A stretch of DNA of 64,000 bases from assembly GCF_031877795.1 (NCBI RefSeq), contig NC_133932.1:38764180-38828179 (forward strand), read 5' to 3'. The notes beneath the pieces were generated by a model. That model was not told where the DNA came from, searched no databases, and worked only from the letters and a program-made list of their open reading frames with translations. Below, piece by piece: positions 21,001 through 34,584 of this stretch. Every line of letters starts with the position of its first letter. Positions within the stretch are counted from its first letter, which is position 1. The position numbers and the translations under genes are program-made. The DNA comes from Strix aluco. Taxonomy: Eukaryota; Chordata; Aves; Strigiformes; Strigidae.

Positions 21001-24000
21001 TTTGCAGTTCCCCTCATTTAATAGTCTGTTTTGTTGTGGGGTTTTCTTTTTTTTTTTTTTTTTATTTTAATCCATGTTTTTCTAAAATGTAGGGGGGAAG
21101 GTCCCACGTGGTGCGAAGAAGCTCAATTTCTAGTGGCACGCACGTGGCGTCCTCGCAAGCTGGTCCACCGTTCCCCGGTATGAGCGGGGAGGCACATGCC
21201 CCGGCCCTGGTGGATTTTGGCTCAGACCCTTTGTAACTGCTGTACTCGTTCATCTTGATGTGATTTGAAAAACTATAACGGACATTATCATTGCTTTAGT
21301 CTTGCTTCTCATTGAAATTACCCACTTTGAATTAAATACCTGAACAGGGCTTTATGTGTCACAATGCAAGTATTAAAATAGAAATTAGAATTACAAGATT
21401 TCTCTTGGTTTTGTGGAAAGCTAATCTGGCCCATTACCTTTTCATTAAGGACAGCTTGAATTCTAGAGATTAACATCTAATCCGCGTACGCGTTTTCAAA
21501 CAGTGTGCTTTTAGATATTCCACCTAAGTCACAAATAGGCTGAAGCAGCTACTAGAATCTCTCTAATATGTTTAGTGCTGCGTTTAAACCTTTTTGCCAA
21601 GGATTTGTTGCAAACAGGCTAAACCCCGTGTAAGAAAAATGGCAACGTACCTCACTGGGTCCAGCTCCCCTCTCCCCTCTCCAGATGTATTTTTTGTCAT
21701 GGCTGGTTCTTTTGGTGGTTTTGCAAACTTGCTAAGCTGCTTGTAAAAGGAGTGGGTTTTTCATTCATGGACTTGGGCTGCTGCCGCTTCTGTTCTGACA
21801 CGAGTGCGGCTGTGTGATGAGCCGGCACAAAAACCAAGCAAGTGGCTTGGTTTCATCTGGAATGGTTCCCCAGTCAGGTTTGTTGCATGGGGGTGCAGGC
21901 AGCTGCTCTGGCACAACAGGGCCTACTGTGGTAATGGGAACAAACAACTAGGAACACGGTTGGATCTCTTCGTGTAAACCAGTTTATGCAGTGACACTGG
22001 CTGTGCTGCCAGTGAAGCATTTGTAAAATTAACCTGAGCTCACTAATCTAGCAAGGCCTTGCTAACTTTTTTCATATGTACTCAGTTATTTCTTAGTCAA
22101 GCAGAATCAAACTGGTCTTGTATAATTATTTTCTCATCCACATTTCTCCAGAAGGTCTTGTGTCACAGATGGAGAACCTCTGTGCTGGAATTACCCTGCT
22201 GAAAAAATTGTGTTCTTTAAGGTGTACACACACATGTGTATAAGTATGTCTTACTGTGCAGGTATTTATTATCAGTATTTTAAATTTCTCAGTTTCCCTA
22301 GTGAAAGTGCAGCCTATTAGAATGGAGCCCATGTAGCGGCTTGTGCAGTATTGGCACCACATAGCAGTTACTCTCTGTAGTTCTTGCCTTAAGCAGACGA
22401 TTTGAGAAAATTTTGAATGTAATTCTCAAAGATTTTGTGGTTTGATGGGGCATAAGACTCAAACTGACTGTATTTCATGATTGAGTCTGATTGACTTGGT
22501 GGTATTAAAGTTGTATGGATGCCTTAATTCCCTGTATGTCAGATATTTCTTGATTCTAATGAAATCTAGGCAAGAAATTCATGCTGTAGAATTATTTGGG
22601 GTTTAAGTTGTCTCTAGGTTCATTTTGTCAAATATACCATTCACAATTATTTTGTGAATTTCTTTCTCATTCTTTACAAGTAGCTTGTTTATGAACATTT
22701 TTCTCAAACATTTCTAATTTTAAGTGCTTTGATGGAGTGCTTAGTTTGATGTATTTTTCATCTATATGTGTGTGGTTGCAGCTGTTATTACCAGATGCAT
22801 GTTTGTTGAGTATAAGGCTTGTTTTCCATTCAGAGTATCCAATAGCTGCTCAGATAAACTTTTGATCGTACTTGCCAACAAGCTTAATCACTGGAATTTT
22901 GTTAAAAACCGAACCCTTGCAAAACATAAAATGTAAAGCAAACTATTTTAAAAATATGAATGATTTTACATGGACTTTGTGAGAAAATTTACATGTAAAA
23001 ACTAAAACACTTGCATTGGTTGTATGTGTATGTATGAAAAGTTACTATTTTTTGTGATGCAAATATTGTACTATAGGCCCAAGTTGTGTACTCTGAATAG
23101 TTCAGGTTTTTTGATGCTAACATTTGTTTCATTTTCAATGTAAAAATAATTGGAATAAAGTCATATCCTTTTCTCATCTTTTTCTAGATCTGTAGATTCA
23201 GTCCTTTTTTATGTATAAACCCCTAAAGATTTTTTGCTGAAGGTTTGGACCTTGTGTGATTATTTTAAAACTAATGACATCAGGTTGTTTTCTTTTAGAG
23301 AGCCTTAGAAGTATCTCAGATATCCTTAGGCATTCCTATATTAGCAGCTGAGAAAGAGTTTTGCAGAGAAACGCTTGTTTTTGGGGTAGGAGAGAGGTTA
23401 AAAAAAGGAGAACACACCTCAGAAGGAAAGTCACGCAGTCTAATTTTGCTTCATTTCAGTGGGGGAACCTTGACTACGTATGGATGCTAAAATTTTTCAT
23501 CTTGGTAAATTTTTGTTGAGTCTTGTGTCCATATAGAGAGGTCCATTCTGCACTCGGATAGCTTTAGGAGTGTATCCTGCTGCTACGTCCCCTCCTCCTA
23601 GGCAGCATGGCTTTTCAAACTCTAAGGTTCTCCCGTAGCTGCTGTAATAGCAGAAATGCAGTACCCGAAGGCCAGTGTGTTACATCTTTCTTTTTTCCCA
23701 CCAAAAGCTCTGGAATTACTATTGCCGAGGACATATTGCAGAGGGAGATAATCTCTAAGAAACTGCCTCCTCTCTCAGTTGGCCCTGAAAATCTTATCAC
23801 TGGATGCTGATGTTGCAGGACACACTACGGCTGTTACCCTGTTCCTTCAGATACCGGCTTCTATCCCAGAACTTCTGAGGAGTGAGGCGCTGCTGCTTGT
23901 GATCACAGAAAACACTTGAATGAACCGGTTCCTTTCAGCTGCTGTTGAATTCAGGAAATGTTTCTGGAAACACTAGAGGTCTAGCTTTATCGATTCCAAA

Positions 24001-26778
24001 TACTCTGCCAGAACACAGGTAACTTAATGACTTGCCAAAATACAGACACAGAATTTTCTACTGGTTTCTCATTGCTGACAGCTGTGCATGGAAAAGGGTG
24101 CCTGGATTTTTATTTTTTTTCTAATATCTTTGGATGAAACCTCCTAGAACAAATGCTAGTAGGTAAAAAAAAATCCTATTTTTTCTAGTTAAAACCTGCC
24201 ACTTGCCACAAAAGTACAGACACCAGTATTCAGGGAGACAACCAGGCAGTGAGAGGCACAATGAGAATATTACAAAAATCACAGTGTTTTCATAACCGGT
24301 GTGAAGCAAGGTACAGACAAGAACCTTTCTGCAAATTTAAATTTCTTACCAGGAAAATAACAGTATAATGTAAAACTGTCTTCATTCCTGGTATTGCAGT
24401 TTCTGAGTTCCAAGTCTGGATATTTTTTAGCTGTCACCCTCATTCTTCTGCAAATAGTTAGTTAATCTAGTTAATATTTTCCACTCAGAATCCACATGCC
24501 TAATGGCTTGGACAGTTTCAGATAAACGCTGCCAGACAATGACGAACTAGATAGTAATATTACCCTAGAAAACTGCTAAGTAGTAGTAAACACATACCTA
24601 CTTAAAAAGGTGATCGTTCCACCGGTCGGACAATGATTCAGAGAAAAATACGCTACAAGTATTAAGGCATGAGTTCTCTGAGCAAGCAGACAGTCGCAGC
24701 ACTGTGTTGTGTAACAGAATAATGTATCTTCATTGGCAACTAGTAACCCATTCGTGGGTACTTTAAAAATCACATTGATTAAAAAGCTACAGGAGCAACT
24801 GAAATACAAAATCTGTCACAGTGCAGCAGATAGGGTGCAATTTCATGTTATCAGTTTTCACAGCTCTGATTAACTTCAGCTGGAGTTTGGTGTCTGAGTC
24901 TTCTAAAAATAAAATCCCAAGTATTCTGATTACAGTGGAAGTGTGTAAGACAATATTAAAAAGTGGCTTTGATCTTTGAGTTACAGGTGTGTACATCCTG
25001 GCTCTTTTAGACAAACTATGTGAAGGAATTCAGGAAAAAGCAAATGGAAAGACAGATGATACAGCAAGCATATTCTATAATTCTGTCCATACGCTAATTC
25101 CAAGCAAGGAACAGCAAAAGCAAATGAAGTGTCTTGTGCTTGTTATAGAAAAGGGAAGGCTGGTGCTTTTGTTCATGTTTAACAAAGTTTATTTTCAGGA
25201 AAACTAAATGGAATGACAGGGCAAAATTTTGCATTGGTACAATCATTATGTTTATCATCCTGTTTTCCTGTAAATGTGGCTTTAGGGATCAAGTTTCTTG
25301 GCAGAAAGCACTGTGACTGTAGCCTCAGTTCTCTAGAAGGTTTATATAAGTGAATCGGAGAGAGCAACAAAGAGCTATTAGTGCTATGGTATATTTTAAA
25401 AGTCAGCTCAATGCTTTAATTTCTCAGTATCAGTCAGACAGTTTGGCCTCAAACAACAGTCTTCTGGGGTTAGAGATTACACAGAAATGAATAGCAATTT
25501 TCAGAGTTTCAGCAAGTGCATTTGTGTTTGTGCATTGCTAAGACGCTGGAAAAATGTGGTGTATGTTGAGTAGATTATTTTTCTTTTCAGAAGATTTTAT
25601 CCAAATGTTGGGGGTGCTTTGTGGTAAGTTCTCATCAAGTAAAAAATGCAAACGTTAGGAAGTAAACCTATTGGCTTGCTAAAAAATGGTGTCTGTGTTT
25701 CTTTGTTTCATCAAATAGTGCCCAAAATGTTATTTCTAGATGGTATTTTTTGGTTTGTGCAGCCAAAAAGCTATTTTTTGGTTTGTGCGTGTACTATACC
25801 CGGGGGTGCTGTAAGTCATTTCATACACAATGTTAACATGCTGGTTCTGAGTCTACAAAACGTGTATTTCAAGGAGACGTGGCAATTTATAACAACTTTA
25901 AACTTATTCTTGTACACTGTAAAGACATGCCCATGGTTTGAGATGAGGAACTGAAACTTACTTGCAGGCCATGAATACAGAAATACTGCCCTGTAACAAC
26001 TGTGGGTCAACGTTTGCATTTCTATGGCCTGTGCAGTCTTACTGATGTCATCTCTGTACTGATTTATTCATTATCGAGTGGAAAGTTCAAGTGCCATAGC
26101 AAAAATAACCAAGATACCAAATTATTGATGTCTTTATGTTCAGGCTACTGACTGAATTTATTATTGTCAATTCTGTGTTGTCAAATTACATTATTTGCAC
26201 GAGGAATTCAGACCCAAAATGGAATGGGGATTTATTTAGTAAATGTTGCTTTTAAAGTACAGGAACGGTGCTGTGGAAGAGGCCTTTTTGCCTGACCTGC
26301 TTTTCTGTCAATTTAATGCTCTTCCCCCCGCCAGTTCCCTGTGGCAGTTCATTATATATGAGCCAGTTATATATGGACAACAGAGATGCCAGTTGCCTCT
26401 CCACTACAAGCATCTTGCTTGGGGCCCAACTGGCTGTAATGTGTTACACTGTAGGCATTTGGTAGGTACGTGTGTTTACATAACGCTTATGTATACATGT
26501 AATTTTGAATGCTGCATGTGAAGAGGCAAAATTTGGCCATGCCATTACACGGTTGGCTTTCCCTCTCTCAAATATATGAACAGTACTCTCTCCAATGTTG
26601 TTCTCTTAGTTATGTTGGCAGAGATCATAACTCTAGGTAGCGCATGACCAGTACAACTAGAATACTTACTGGAGAACCACAGGATAAGTATTTCTAGTTG
26701 AAAGTGACTCTGATGGTAAAATCAACACACATAAGCTGAGCTGTTTTTGTTGCCAGACTCTTCACAGTATGATGATTT
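21001..26778. other. Intergenic DNA upstream of ZBTB21
   Basis: AT-rich sequence between the CpG island and the CR1 element. It starts with a poly(T) run near 21047-21063. I find no supported coding exon on either strand, no tRNA-like or other structured RNA gene, and no clear mobile element. Any open frames are under 110 codons and lack domain features. Confidence 0.6.
25744..25788. repeat. 17-base direct repeat
   Basis: The same 17 bases, TATTTTTTGGTTTGTGC, occur at 25744-25760 and 25772-25788, 28 bases apart. This is a small local duplication with no evident function. Confidence 0.8.
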
Positions 26779-28766
26779 ATCATAGAATCATAGAATCATT
26801 CAGGTTGGAAAAGACCCTTGGGATCATCGAGTCCTACCATCAGCCCAGCTCTACAAAGTTCTCCCCTACACCATATCCCCCAACATCTCATCCAAATGAC
26901 CCTTAAACACATCCAGGGATGGTGACTCCACCACCTCCATGGGCAGCCTATTCCACTGTCTGACCACTCTTTCTGTGAAAAATTTTTTCCTAATGTCCAG
27001 TCTGAACCTCCCCTGTTGGAGTTTAAAGCCGTTCCCCCTTGTTCTATCACTAATTACCTGTGAGAAGAGACCAGCACCAACCTCTCTACAATGTCCTTTC
27101 AGGTAGCTGTAGAGAGTGATGAGGTCTCCCCTCAGCCTCCTCTTCCTCAAACTGAACAGTCCCAGCTCCTTCAATCACTCCTCACAGGATTTGTTGTCCA
27201 GGCCCTTCACCAGCTTCGTTGCCCTCCTCTGCACTCGCTCCAGCACCTCCATATCTCTCTTGCATTGAGGTGCCCAAAACTGGACACAATACTTAAGGTG
27301 TGGCCTCACCGGTGCAGAGTACAGGGGGACTATCACCTCCCTACTTCTGCTGGTCACACTATTTCTAATACAAGCCAGGATGCCATTGGCTTTCTTGGTC
27401 ACCTGGGCACACTGCTGGCTCATGTTCAGCTGCTTGTCAATTAGAACTCCCAGATGATTTTCTTCCAGACAGTTCTCCAGCCACACCTCCCCAAGCCTGT
27501 AGCGATGCATGGGGTTGTTGTGGCCCAAGTGCAGGACCTAGCACTTGGCCTTGTTGAAGCTCATCCCATTAACGTTGGCCCACCGATCCAATCTATCCAA
27601 GTCTCTCTGTAGTGCCTCCCTATCTTCATGCAGATCGACACTCCTGTTTAAATTGGTGTCATCTGCAAACTTACTGATGATACACTCTATGTCCTTATCA
27701 AGATCATCAATAAAGATGTTAAACAGAAATGGTCCCAACACCAAGCCCTGAGGAACACCACTTGTGACTGACCGCCAGCTGGATTTAGCTCCATTGACCA
27801 CCACTCTCTGGGACCATCCAGCCAGTGCTTGATCCAGCAGACTGTTCGCTCATCCAGGCCATCAGCAGTCAGTTTTTCTATGAGAATTCTATGGAGAACT
27901 GTGTCGAATGCTTTTCAAAAATCCAGGTAGATAATATTGACAGCTTTTCCCTCGTCCAATAGTCGGGTCATCTTGTCATAGAAGGAGATCAGGTTTGTCA
28001 GGCAGGACCTGCCTTTCATAAACCCATGCTGACTAGGCCTGATCCCCTGGTTGTCCATTATATGACTTTTAATGGCACTCGAGATGACCTGCTCCATGAC
28101 CTTCTCTGGCACCGAGGTCAGACTGACAGGTCTATAGTTTCCTGGATTGTCCTTTCTGCCTTTCTTGTAGATGGGTGTCACATTTGCCACCCTCCAGTCC
28201 AATGGGACCTCCCCAGTTAGCCATGGTTTCAGGTAAATCATGGAAAGCAGCTTGGCAAGCACATCTGCCAACTCTTTCAGCACCCTTGGGTGTAACCCAT
28301 CCTGTCCCACAGATTTGTGTGCATCCAAGTGGTGTAGCAGGTCTCTGACCACCTCCTCTTCAACTGTGCTGACCTCAATCTGCTTCCCCTCCCCATCTCT
28401 GAGCTCATGAGGCTGGGTGTCCAGGGAACAGCCAGTTCCACTGCTAAAGACTGAGGCAAAGTAGGCGTTGAGCACCTCAGCCTTTTCCTCATCCTTAGTT
28501 ACCATGTTTCCCTCTGCATCCAATAAAGGAGGGAGATTTTCCCTAATCCTCCTTTTGCTGTTAACGAATTTATAGAAACATTTTTTATTATCCTTAACAG
28601 CTGTAGCCAAGTTGAGCTCTAGCTGCGCTTTGGTTGTCCTAATGTTCTCCCTGCATAACTTCACTACATCTTTATAGTCTTCATGAGAGACCTGGCCCCT
28701 CTTCCAAAGGCAATAGATTCTCCTTTTGTTCTTGCGATCAACTTCTTACAGCATCTCCCTTGGTGA
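26779..28766 (-). mobile_element. CR1 LINE, 5'-truncated copy with defective ORF2
   Basis: The minus strand encodes the reverse transcriptase part of a CR1 non-LTR retrotransposon and ends with the CR1 tail repeats (ATTCTATGAT type, 26779-26798). RT segments in order are: 28664-27915 with NYRPVSLTS, QHGFMKGRSC and the YLDF catalytic block; 27804-27538 with GVPQG and the FADD catalytic motif; then 27528-27175 and 27174-26866 with the C-terminal region. The frame is broken by a TGA right after YLDF (27917-27915), a frameshift between there and 27804, a TAG at 27540-27538 and a TGA at 27177-27175. ORF1 and the endonuclease are missing, as usual for 5'-truncated copies. The long surviving frames suggest a moderately young, inactive insertion. 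Confidence 0.95.
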
Positions 28767-30697
28767 TGTCATGGGAATTCTTGGGGGAAAAAAACCCCAA
28801 CCCAGCACTTTAAAAAAGAAGGGGTTTTGGTGACCGGACTACCCAGAGTTTAAATCTAAGTTTGAAGACCTAAGGGAGGTCCCTACACAGCTAGCTAAGC
28901 AGCAGGTCTCTCACCAAGAATCCTCACTTGGCATCAGACATGGAAAGAGCCGGGATCAGGGAGATGGAAATGATAGCAGGGAGGGCCACAGGCAGTGTGC
29001 CTCAGTTCTTTGGTCTGAGCTGGGGTTGTGTGGTGGTGCAAATGCATGTGGACTGCACATGTCTCAGTGCACCATATCTAAGCATCAGTTCTGCTGCAGC
29101 TGTGGACTTCCACCTCACAATTAATGTAGACTTTGGGGCAGACTGCAGTGAGCCTCAGCATTATACTCCGTGTGATGTGTTGTCACAACAGAGTGAGTAG
29201 CTGACGTTTTTCTGCACAAATTATGAAGCTAAACAGAATCATTGCGAAAAGGATAAAGGTAGGCAGACAGATCTGACTTGAAACTGTTTTCTATTTTTGT
29301 ACTTCGTGATGTTTGTATGTCTGAAACATTATTGTCTGTACTGCACATACAAGAAGACATTTCACTAGCTATGGTATCTGATGGGTCAGGACTAGAGAAA
29401 TCTTGAGGTGACATTGGCCTTGAAGTTGAAATTGTCTTATGATTATGCAGGTATATTTTGATGCTGGGTTAAAAGATGATGGGACTTATCAGACGGCTAA
29501 TTAAAGCACAGAAAATACTGGGAGCCTCAGAATGTCATAGAAGGACCTAGCTATTGCATTTCAGTGTATGTGGCTGTTGTTTCTCCTCTTAAGGTCTCTT
29601 CCTATTTCCAGAGTAGCACAAAGTAGTATTAATGTTGTCTTTAAATACAAAAGGGAAGTTCCCTGTTGGAGAGAACTTGTTGAAGGTACAAATTTCCCTT
29701 CGTATGTGGTCGATGGAGGTAGTCGAAGTGGGAAAAGGCAGAGAGTGCCATGATGCCAGGATGGTGTATGGGGGAATTGCTGCTGGAACCTGACACACTT
29801 GCAGGAGAGATTAACATTTTCCAGGCTAGAGGGGAGGGTAGGTTTGAGTGATTTAGAGCTAGTCTTAAATCCTGACATCAGTGGTTGAGGAATCTGACCC
29901 CTGCAGTCTTGTCAATGGACTCTGGAGTTACTGAAGGGGCATATTTGTTCCCAGGAAACTGCAGAAACGTGTGATGTGGAAGAGAAATTGTGTCCTCTCC
30001 TCTCTGGCAGGCTGCTCAGCTGTCTGGATATGTTTCATGCCCCCTCAACCCCCCCTTCAGCTGGACCTTTTTTTCATTTAGATTAGGGCTGTGAAAGTTC
30101 TGGGAATATGTGCAGGCTCTTTGCATTGGAAACTTTTTCTCCATTGCTTCACAACTGCTGCAGACCTACATGGCAATGAGAGCTAGTCTGTGGTCTCATT
30201 TTATCAGTACAACGCTGACCTGGAAGAGAGAAAGTGAGAGGGGATTCTGTAATTCATGACATATTTGACATCTTGTTTTAAAAAGCTGATAATTAGATCT
30301 TTAGTTTATTTTGTATCCTTAACTGGGGGTGTCACTCTTGGAGACTGGCTGGCATGTGTGGTACTTTGGGTGTTGCCTAGCTTTTGTTTATGAGACCTGC
30401 AGAAGCTTGTGACAGATAAATTCTGCACTGTACCTGGATAAAGCTGTAGTAACCAACACTGTCTTGTAGTTTCTGTTGGCCAATCATTTTTGAAATATAT
30501 CTGGAATTATTTTGCTGTTAAAGTTAAAATGACACATTTTCTTCCCTTATATGTTTCATCATTCCCTCTATTTTAGGTCAGATGATTCATCTCTGCATTA
30601 CTGCTTCTGCATTTCCAATGCCTTAATTGGGTCTTTCGGAGTTATCACAGTCTATATGGAATTGACAAATGCTATTTCTAACAACATACAGATTTGT

Positions 30698-30819
30698 CCC
30701 CTTTCTTCCTCCCTTTCTTCCTCCCTTTCTTCCTCCCTTTCTCCTTCCTTTTCTCCTTCCCTTTCTCCTTCCCTTTCTCCCTCCCTTTCTCCCTCCCTTC
30801 CTTTCTCTTCTCTTCTTTG
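30698..30819. repeat. Pyrimidine-only tandem repeat, unit near CCCTTTCTTCCT
   Basis: About 120 bases of uninterrupted C and T on the plus strand are built from 12-base units that drift from CTTTCTTCCTCC to CTTTCTCCTTCC and CTTTCTCCCTCC. The mirror-like purine/pyrimidine tract could form triplex (H-) DNA. The Arg/Gly/Lys-rich open frame on the other strand (30623-30841) is only a translation of this repeat. Confidence 0.9.
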
Positions 30820-33800
30820 CCTGACTCCCCCTCTTCACCATCCTCAGTCCAAGGTGGTGTCTTTCTTTTTGTCTTTACTGCACTACAGCTTTTTGGGGAG
30901 AGAGCTGGAGTGTTTCACTCACTCTGCTGCTAAAATGTGACTTGTTTTCTTTAGCCATGAATTAGCTCAGAGGGAAGGCCTCATGACTTTTCATGCTGTT
31001 TCAAGTTACATCCAGGTATCTACAAAAATCCTTGCAGGCAAAGGATGTCAGGGGATGTCCTGGACCAGCATGTTTGCTGAGTATTTCAGATACTGTGTCA
31101 GCAGTTACTGCTACTCATTTTTTAGCAGCAGGTCCCAGGGCACAGAGGGTGACATGGTTGCTTTTCTTCCCTCTCTGACCTTTTCCCACCAAGGTGTGTC
31201 TTCAGCCACCAAGAATAGCCCTCCACCCGAGCATGAATCAACACGAGGACAGCAATGCTTCTGTGTACAGTGATTAAAAACTGGGCTCAACCTAATTGTA
31301 TCTCCATATGTCAGTTGGGTGCAGCTGGAGGCTATGGAGAGTCAGTTGCAAGAGTTGTAGTTAGCCGTGTAGTTTAGCAGACTACTGCTTGCCACCTAAG
31401 CTGAAAAATCTGACTGGAAGTCTGTTTTTAGCCAGTGGCGAAGAAAATAAAATGGCACTATAATGAACATCAGTGTTTAATACTTAAAAATGCCATCTCT
31501 GATGCCAAATTGTTAATAGATTTGCGTTCAAAGATGATGCATGCATTTATATTTTAAAGGAAGCATTTGAAAATTAAGTGATTTGTCATTAATACTTATA
31601 CAGAACTCTCTGGGATTTTAAAATTCTGAAGTCAAAGAGGACTATTACAATCATGTAATACACCTCTGCATGTAAATAGTCCACAAAGCCCTTCATTAAC
31701 ACTGAGCTGAATTTATAGCTTCTGGTAGAGCTGTACATTTTCTGCTTGCTTGAAAGACTTGAACCTTTCAAACTCATCTCCTCTCTACTTGAAAAAAAAA
31801 AAAAAGGAAAGCAAGGAGCATTTCCTCTGAAAATGTTTTAAGCAAAAAAGATAATTAGTGTTATAGCAAAAAACCTAACAAGTTTCCAAGACTCAAAAGA
31901 AGAAAAAGGCAGGATTATTAACCACTGGAAAAATTTGCTGAGGGCTATGGTGGCTTCCCTGTCATCAAGACCAGGTTGCTGTCTGGAGGTTGTGCTGCAG
32001 CCTGTGCATGTGCCCAGCATGTTCCCGCAGGTGTGGTGGTGTATCTGGAGCCCCTGGGAAAGCTTCTCCAGGGAACTGGCCCTCATGGGTCTTCTTGAAG
32101 TTCTGAAGGGGGCAGCCTGAAGGGTAAAGTTGAGTGGCATAGCCAAACTCTTAATTCCTGCTAAATTGCATACTGATAGCTACTGATTTTAATGAACTAA
32201 AGAGATCCGTTCGTGTTTTTTAATCTGCTGAAATTTCTCAACATCTGTTTGGCTTCAAGTATGGGCTCATTGAAGTATAACCTAGGCGAAACTTTGCATT
32301 GTGTCACTAACGGATGACCTAAAAATAATAAATTCAGGGCATTCTCTCAAGATATAGCAATCATTTCCTGTTGCCTGGCAATATCTCCAGCACTAAATAG
32401 AGAACTGGGAATTTATTTTATGATGCTGTGCAGAAAAATTTGTTTACAGTTTTCCACTGTGATTCCCCCAAGAGGAAGAACCCATGGCTCATACAGAGAG
32501 AGCAAACGTTAATGACACCTTCTATTCATCTTGGCAAATTTATGACCAAGTTTCTGTTCCTCTTTCTATATTTCCATAAATATTTACTGAAAGACACCCT
32601 TGTGTTTTCTCAAATTCAGCCCACTTATTTTCAGTGGGAAATAGCTTGAACTGATTCTAAATAGCTTATTATAGCATAATTTAAATTTTAGTTTATTTTT
32701 GAGCACTCTTTTTTTAATAATCCTGTCTTCACATGGTATGCAAAAATATTTTCCCTTTTCTTTAAGAAGGGCTAAGAATTTTTCTAATGTAGCTCTGGAT
32801 GACATTTTATTACCCATACAGTATGCATGAATTGGTTTAAAGGGAACTTCATACACCCACAATATCCTATGCTTGATAGAAGAATGTGAAGACCCTAATT
32901 TCAAAGTATGCATCAGGCAAGTAAGCTGCTGCATACCCCCCTGAACAACAGTATTTACCATCACTTGTAGGACTGGGATATTTTTGTGACTGAATTCAGA
33001 CCCCAACAATAAAAAGAAGAATTAGAATGTCTTTGTTCTCCTGGAATGTAATGATAAGAGGAGGACAAAAACCTTCATGGTTTCTTGGGCTGGGGTAAGT
33101 TCCTATGACCTGAGATACACCCAGTGTGTGCCTTCAATCAGCATTTTTGGGGGAATACATGAACACTGGAAATAGGCTTGTATGGACTGAATCCATGAAG
33201 AAGGTCATGAAATAAATCATGCAGAGCCATTCCGATGACAGCCACAGTGGACCTATTACACATTTAGAAAACAAATGCATGCTAAAATCAACAGTTTCAA
33301 ATAGTCTGAGTTTCTTCTTGACAGTGGTATTTTAACATTTGGTCAATCCCTCTGATAACAGTAAACCCCCAAATCTCCTTTTATGGTAATTCTATTAGAG
33401 TAGATCCTGCTATTGATGGAAGAGCTAATCAAAATTAGGCTTAGCTGGTGATGAGCTCAACTGAGTGAGTGAGATTTTGTTCTTGTTTTTCTTTTGTTTA
33501 CATGGTAACTGTCTCTTTTCTTTTCCCATACAAATAAATGTCATGTAGCATAGCTGAGATGTGCTGCTTTTTATTTGCCAGAAGAAGTTGCTAATAATTG
33601 AATCACTTGAACACTGAAATTTAGAGTCAAGACTTTTCAACAGAAAAAATATTAATATGCTACAGGGTGAACTTTGTCACAAGTCGAAACCACCCTGTCA
33701 CACCTACCTCCTAAAAATAATTAATTCTTTTGTTTCTATAGGAAGGATGATGAAGTTGTCCAAATCATCAAAATTCACTGTTCAAGTCAGATTTTCTTGC

Positions 33801-34460
33801 ACCATTTCAATGGTTTTAAACATAACCTCAGCAGCAGCTTCATTTCATAGTACAGTAAAATAATTCAGACATCAAACTGATCCTAAGTTAGTCTGTCAAA
33901 TACTTTTTGAAGAGAATAGATTTTGATCTGATCCTTAAACGTGCAAAACCAAAATATGTTTCATTTGTTTTCATAGCAGCTAATTGCACAATGTGATTTA
34001 GCTTGAATGCAGAGAGCTGGAAAGAATAAACAAGTTAATAAGGTGCTGTGGGACTTGCCTTTATGGTGCGCATGTAAAGACTTGTTAAGGAGAGAGGCTT
34101 AAACCAAACTGATAGATAAAAGCTTCTAGGGGGTGTTTACAACATCCAGCTCAAGCATCCAATGCGCAGGGAGCTGTTTCCTTCCTCACTAATTGCACAC
34201 AGTTGCCAGAGACTGTAATGCAAGCCACTGTTTCTATTTCTTTTTTTCCTCTTTTGTCTCATCTACCTTTGCCAGAACTGGTCCTTCTTTGTCACGATTG
34301 CTTTCTGTATAAATTGTGATGCTTAAAGAGCGTAATAATCATGGTTGAAAAATGGCTTTTGTAAGATCAAGTTTCAACAGGCCTATATAATTCTGTCATT
34401 TTTAATTTGAATATTAACTGTTGAATCAAATAGAATTACTCTTGTAATGGTTGTATCTTT

Positions 34461-34584
34461 GCATGTATGTATACATACGTGTATATATGTATGCATATAC
34501 CTGTATGTATTTGTTTATATATACATGTGCATGTGTTTGTGTGTGAACATAAACATATATGTATATAAAAATAAACGTATATAA
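34461..34584. repeat. Alternating TATG/ACATA-rich tract
   Basis: Degenerate TATG, TATA and TGTG units give a long purine-pyrimidine alternating region containing several small palindromes. It is a decayed microsatellite. Two overlapping minus-strand open frames here (34426-34633) are Tyr/Ile/His-rich artefacts. Confidence 0.8.

Noticed and set aside
30623-30841. Minus-strand Arg/Gly/Lys-repeat open frame
   Set aside because: It is a translation of the pyrimidine tandem repeat.
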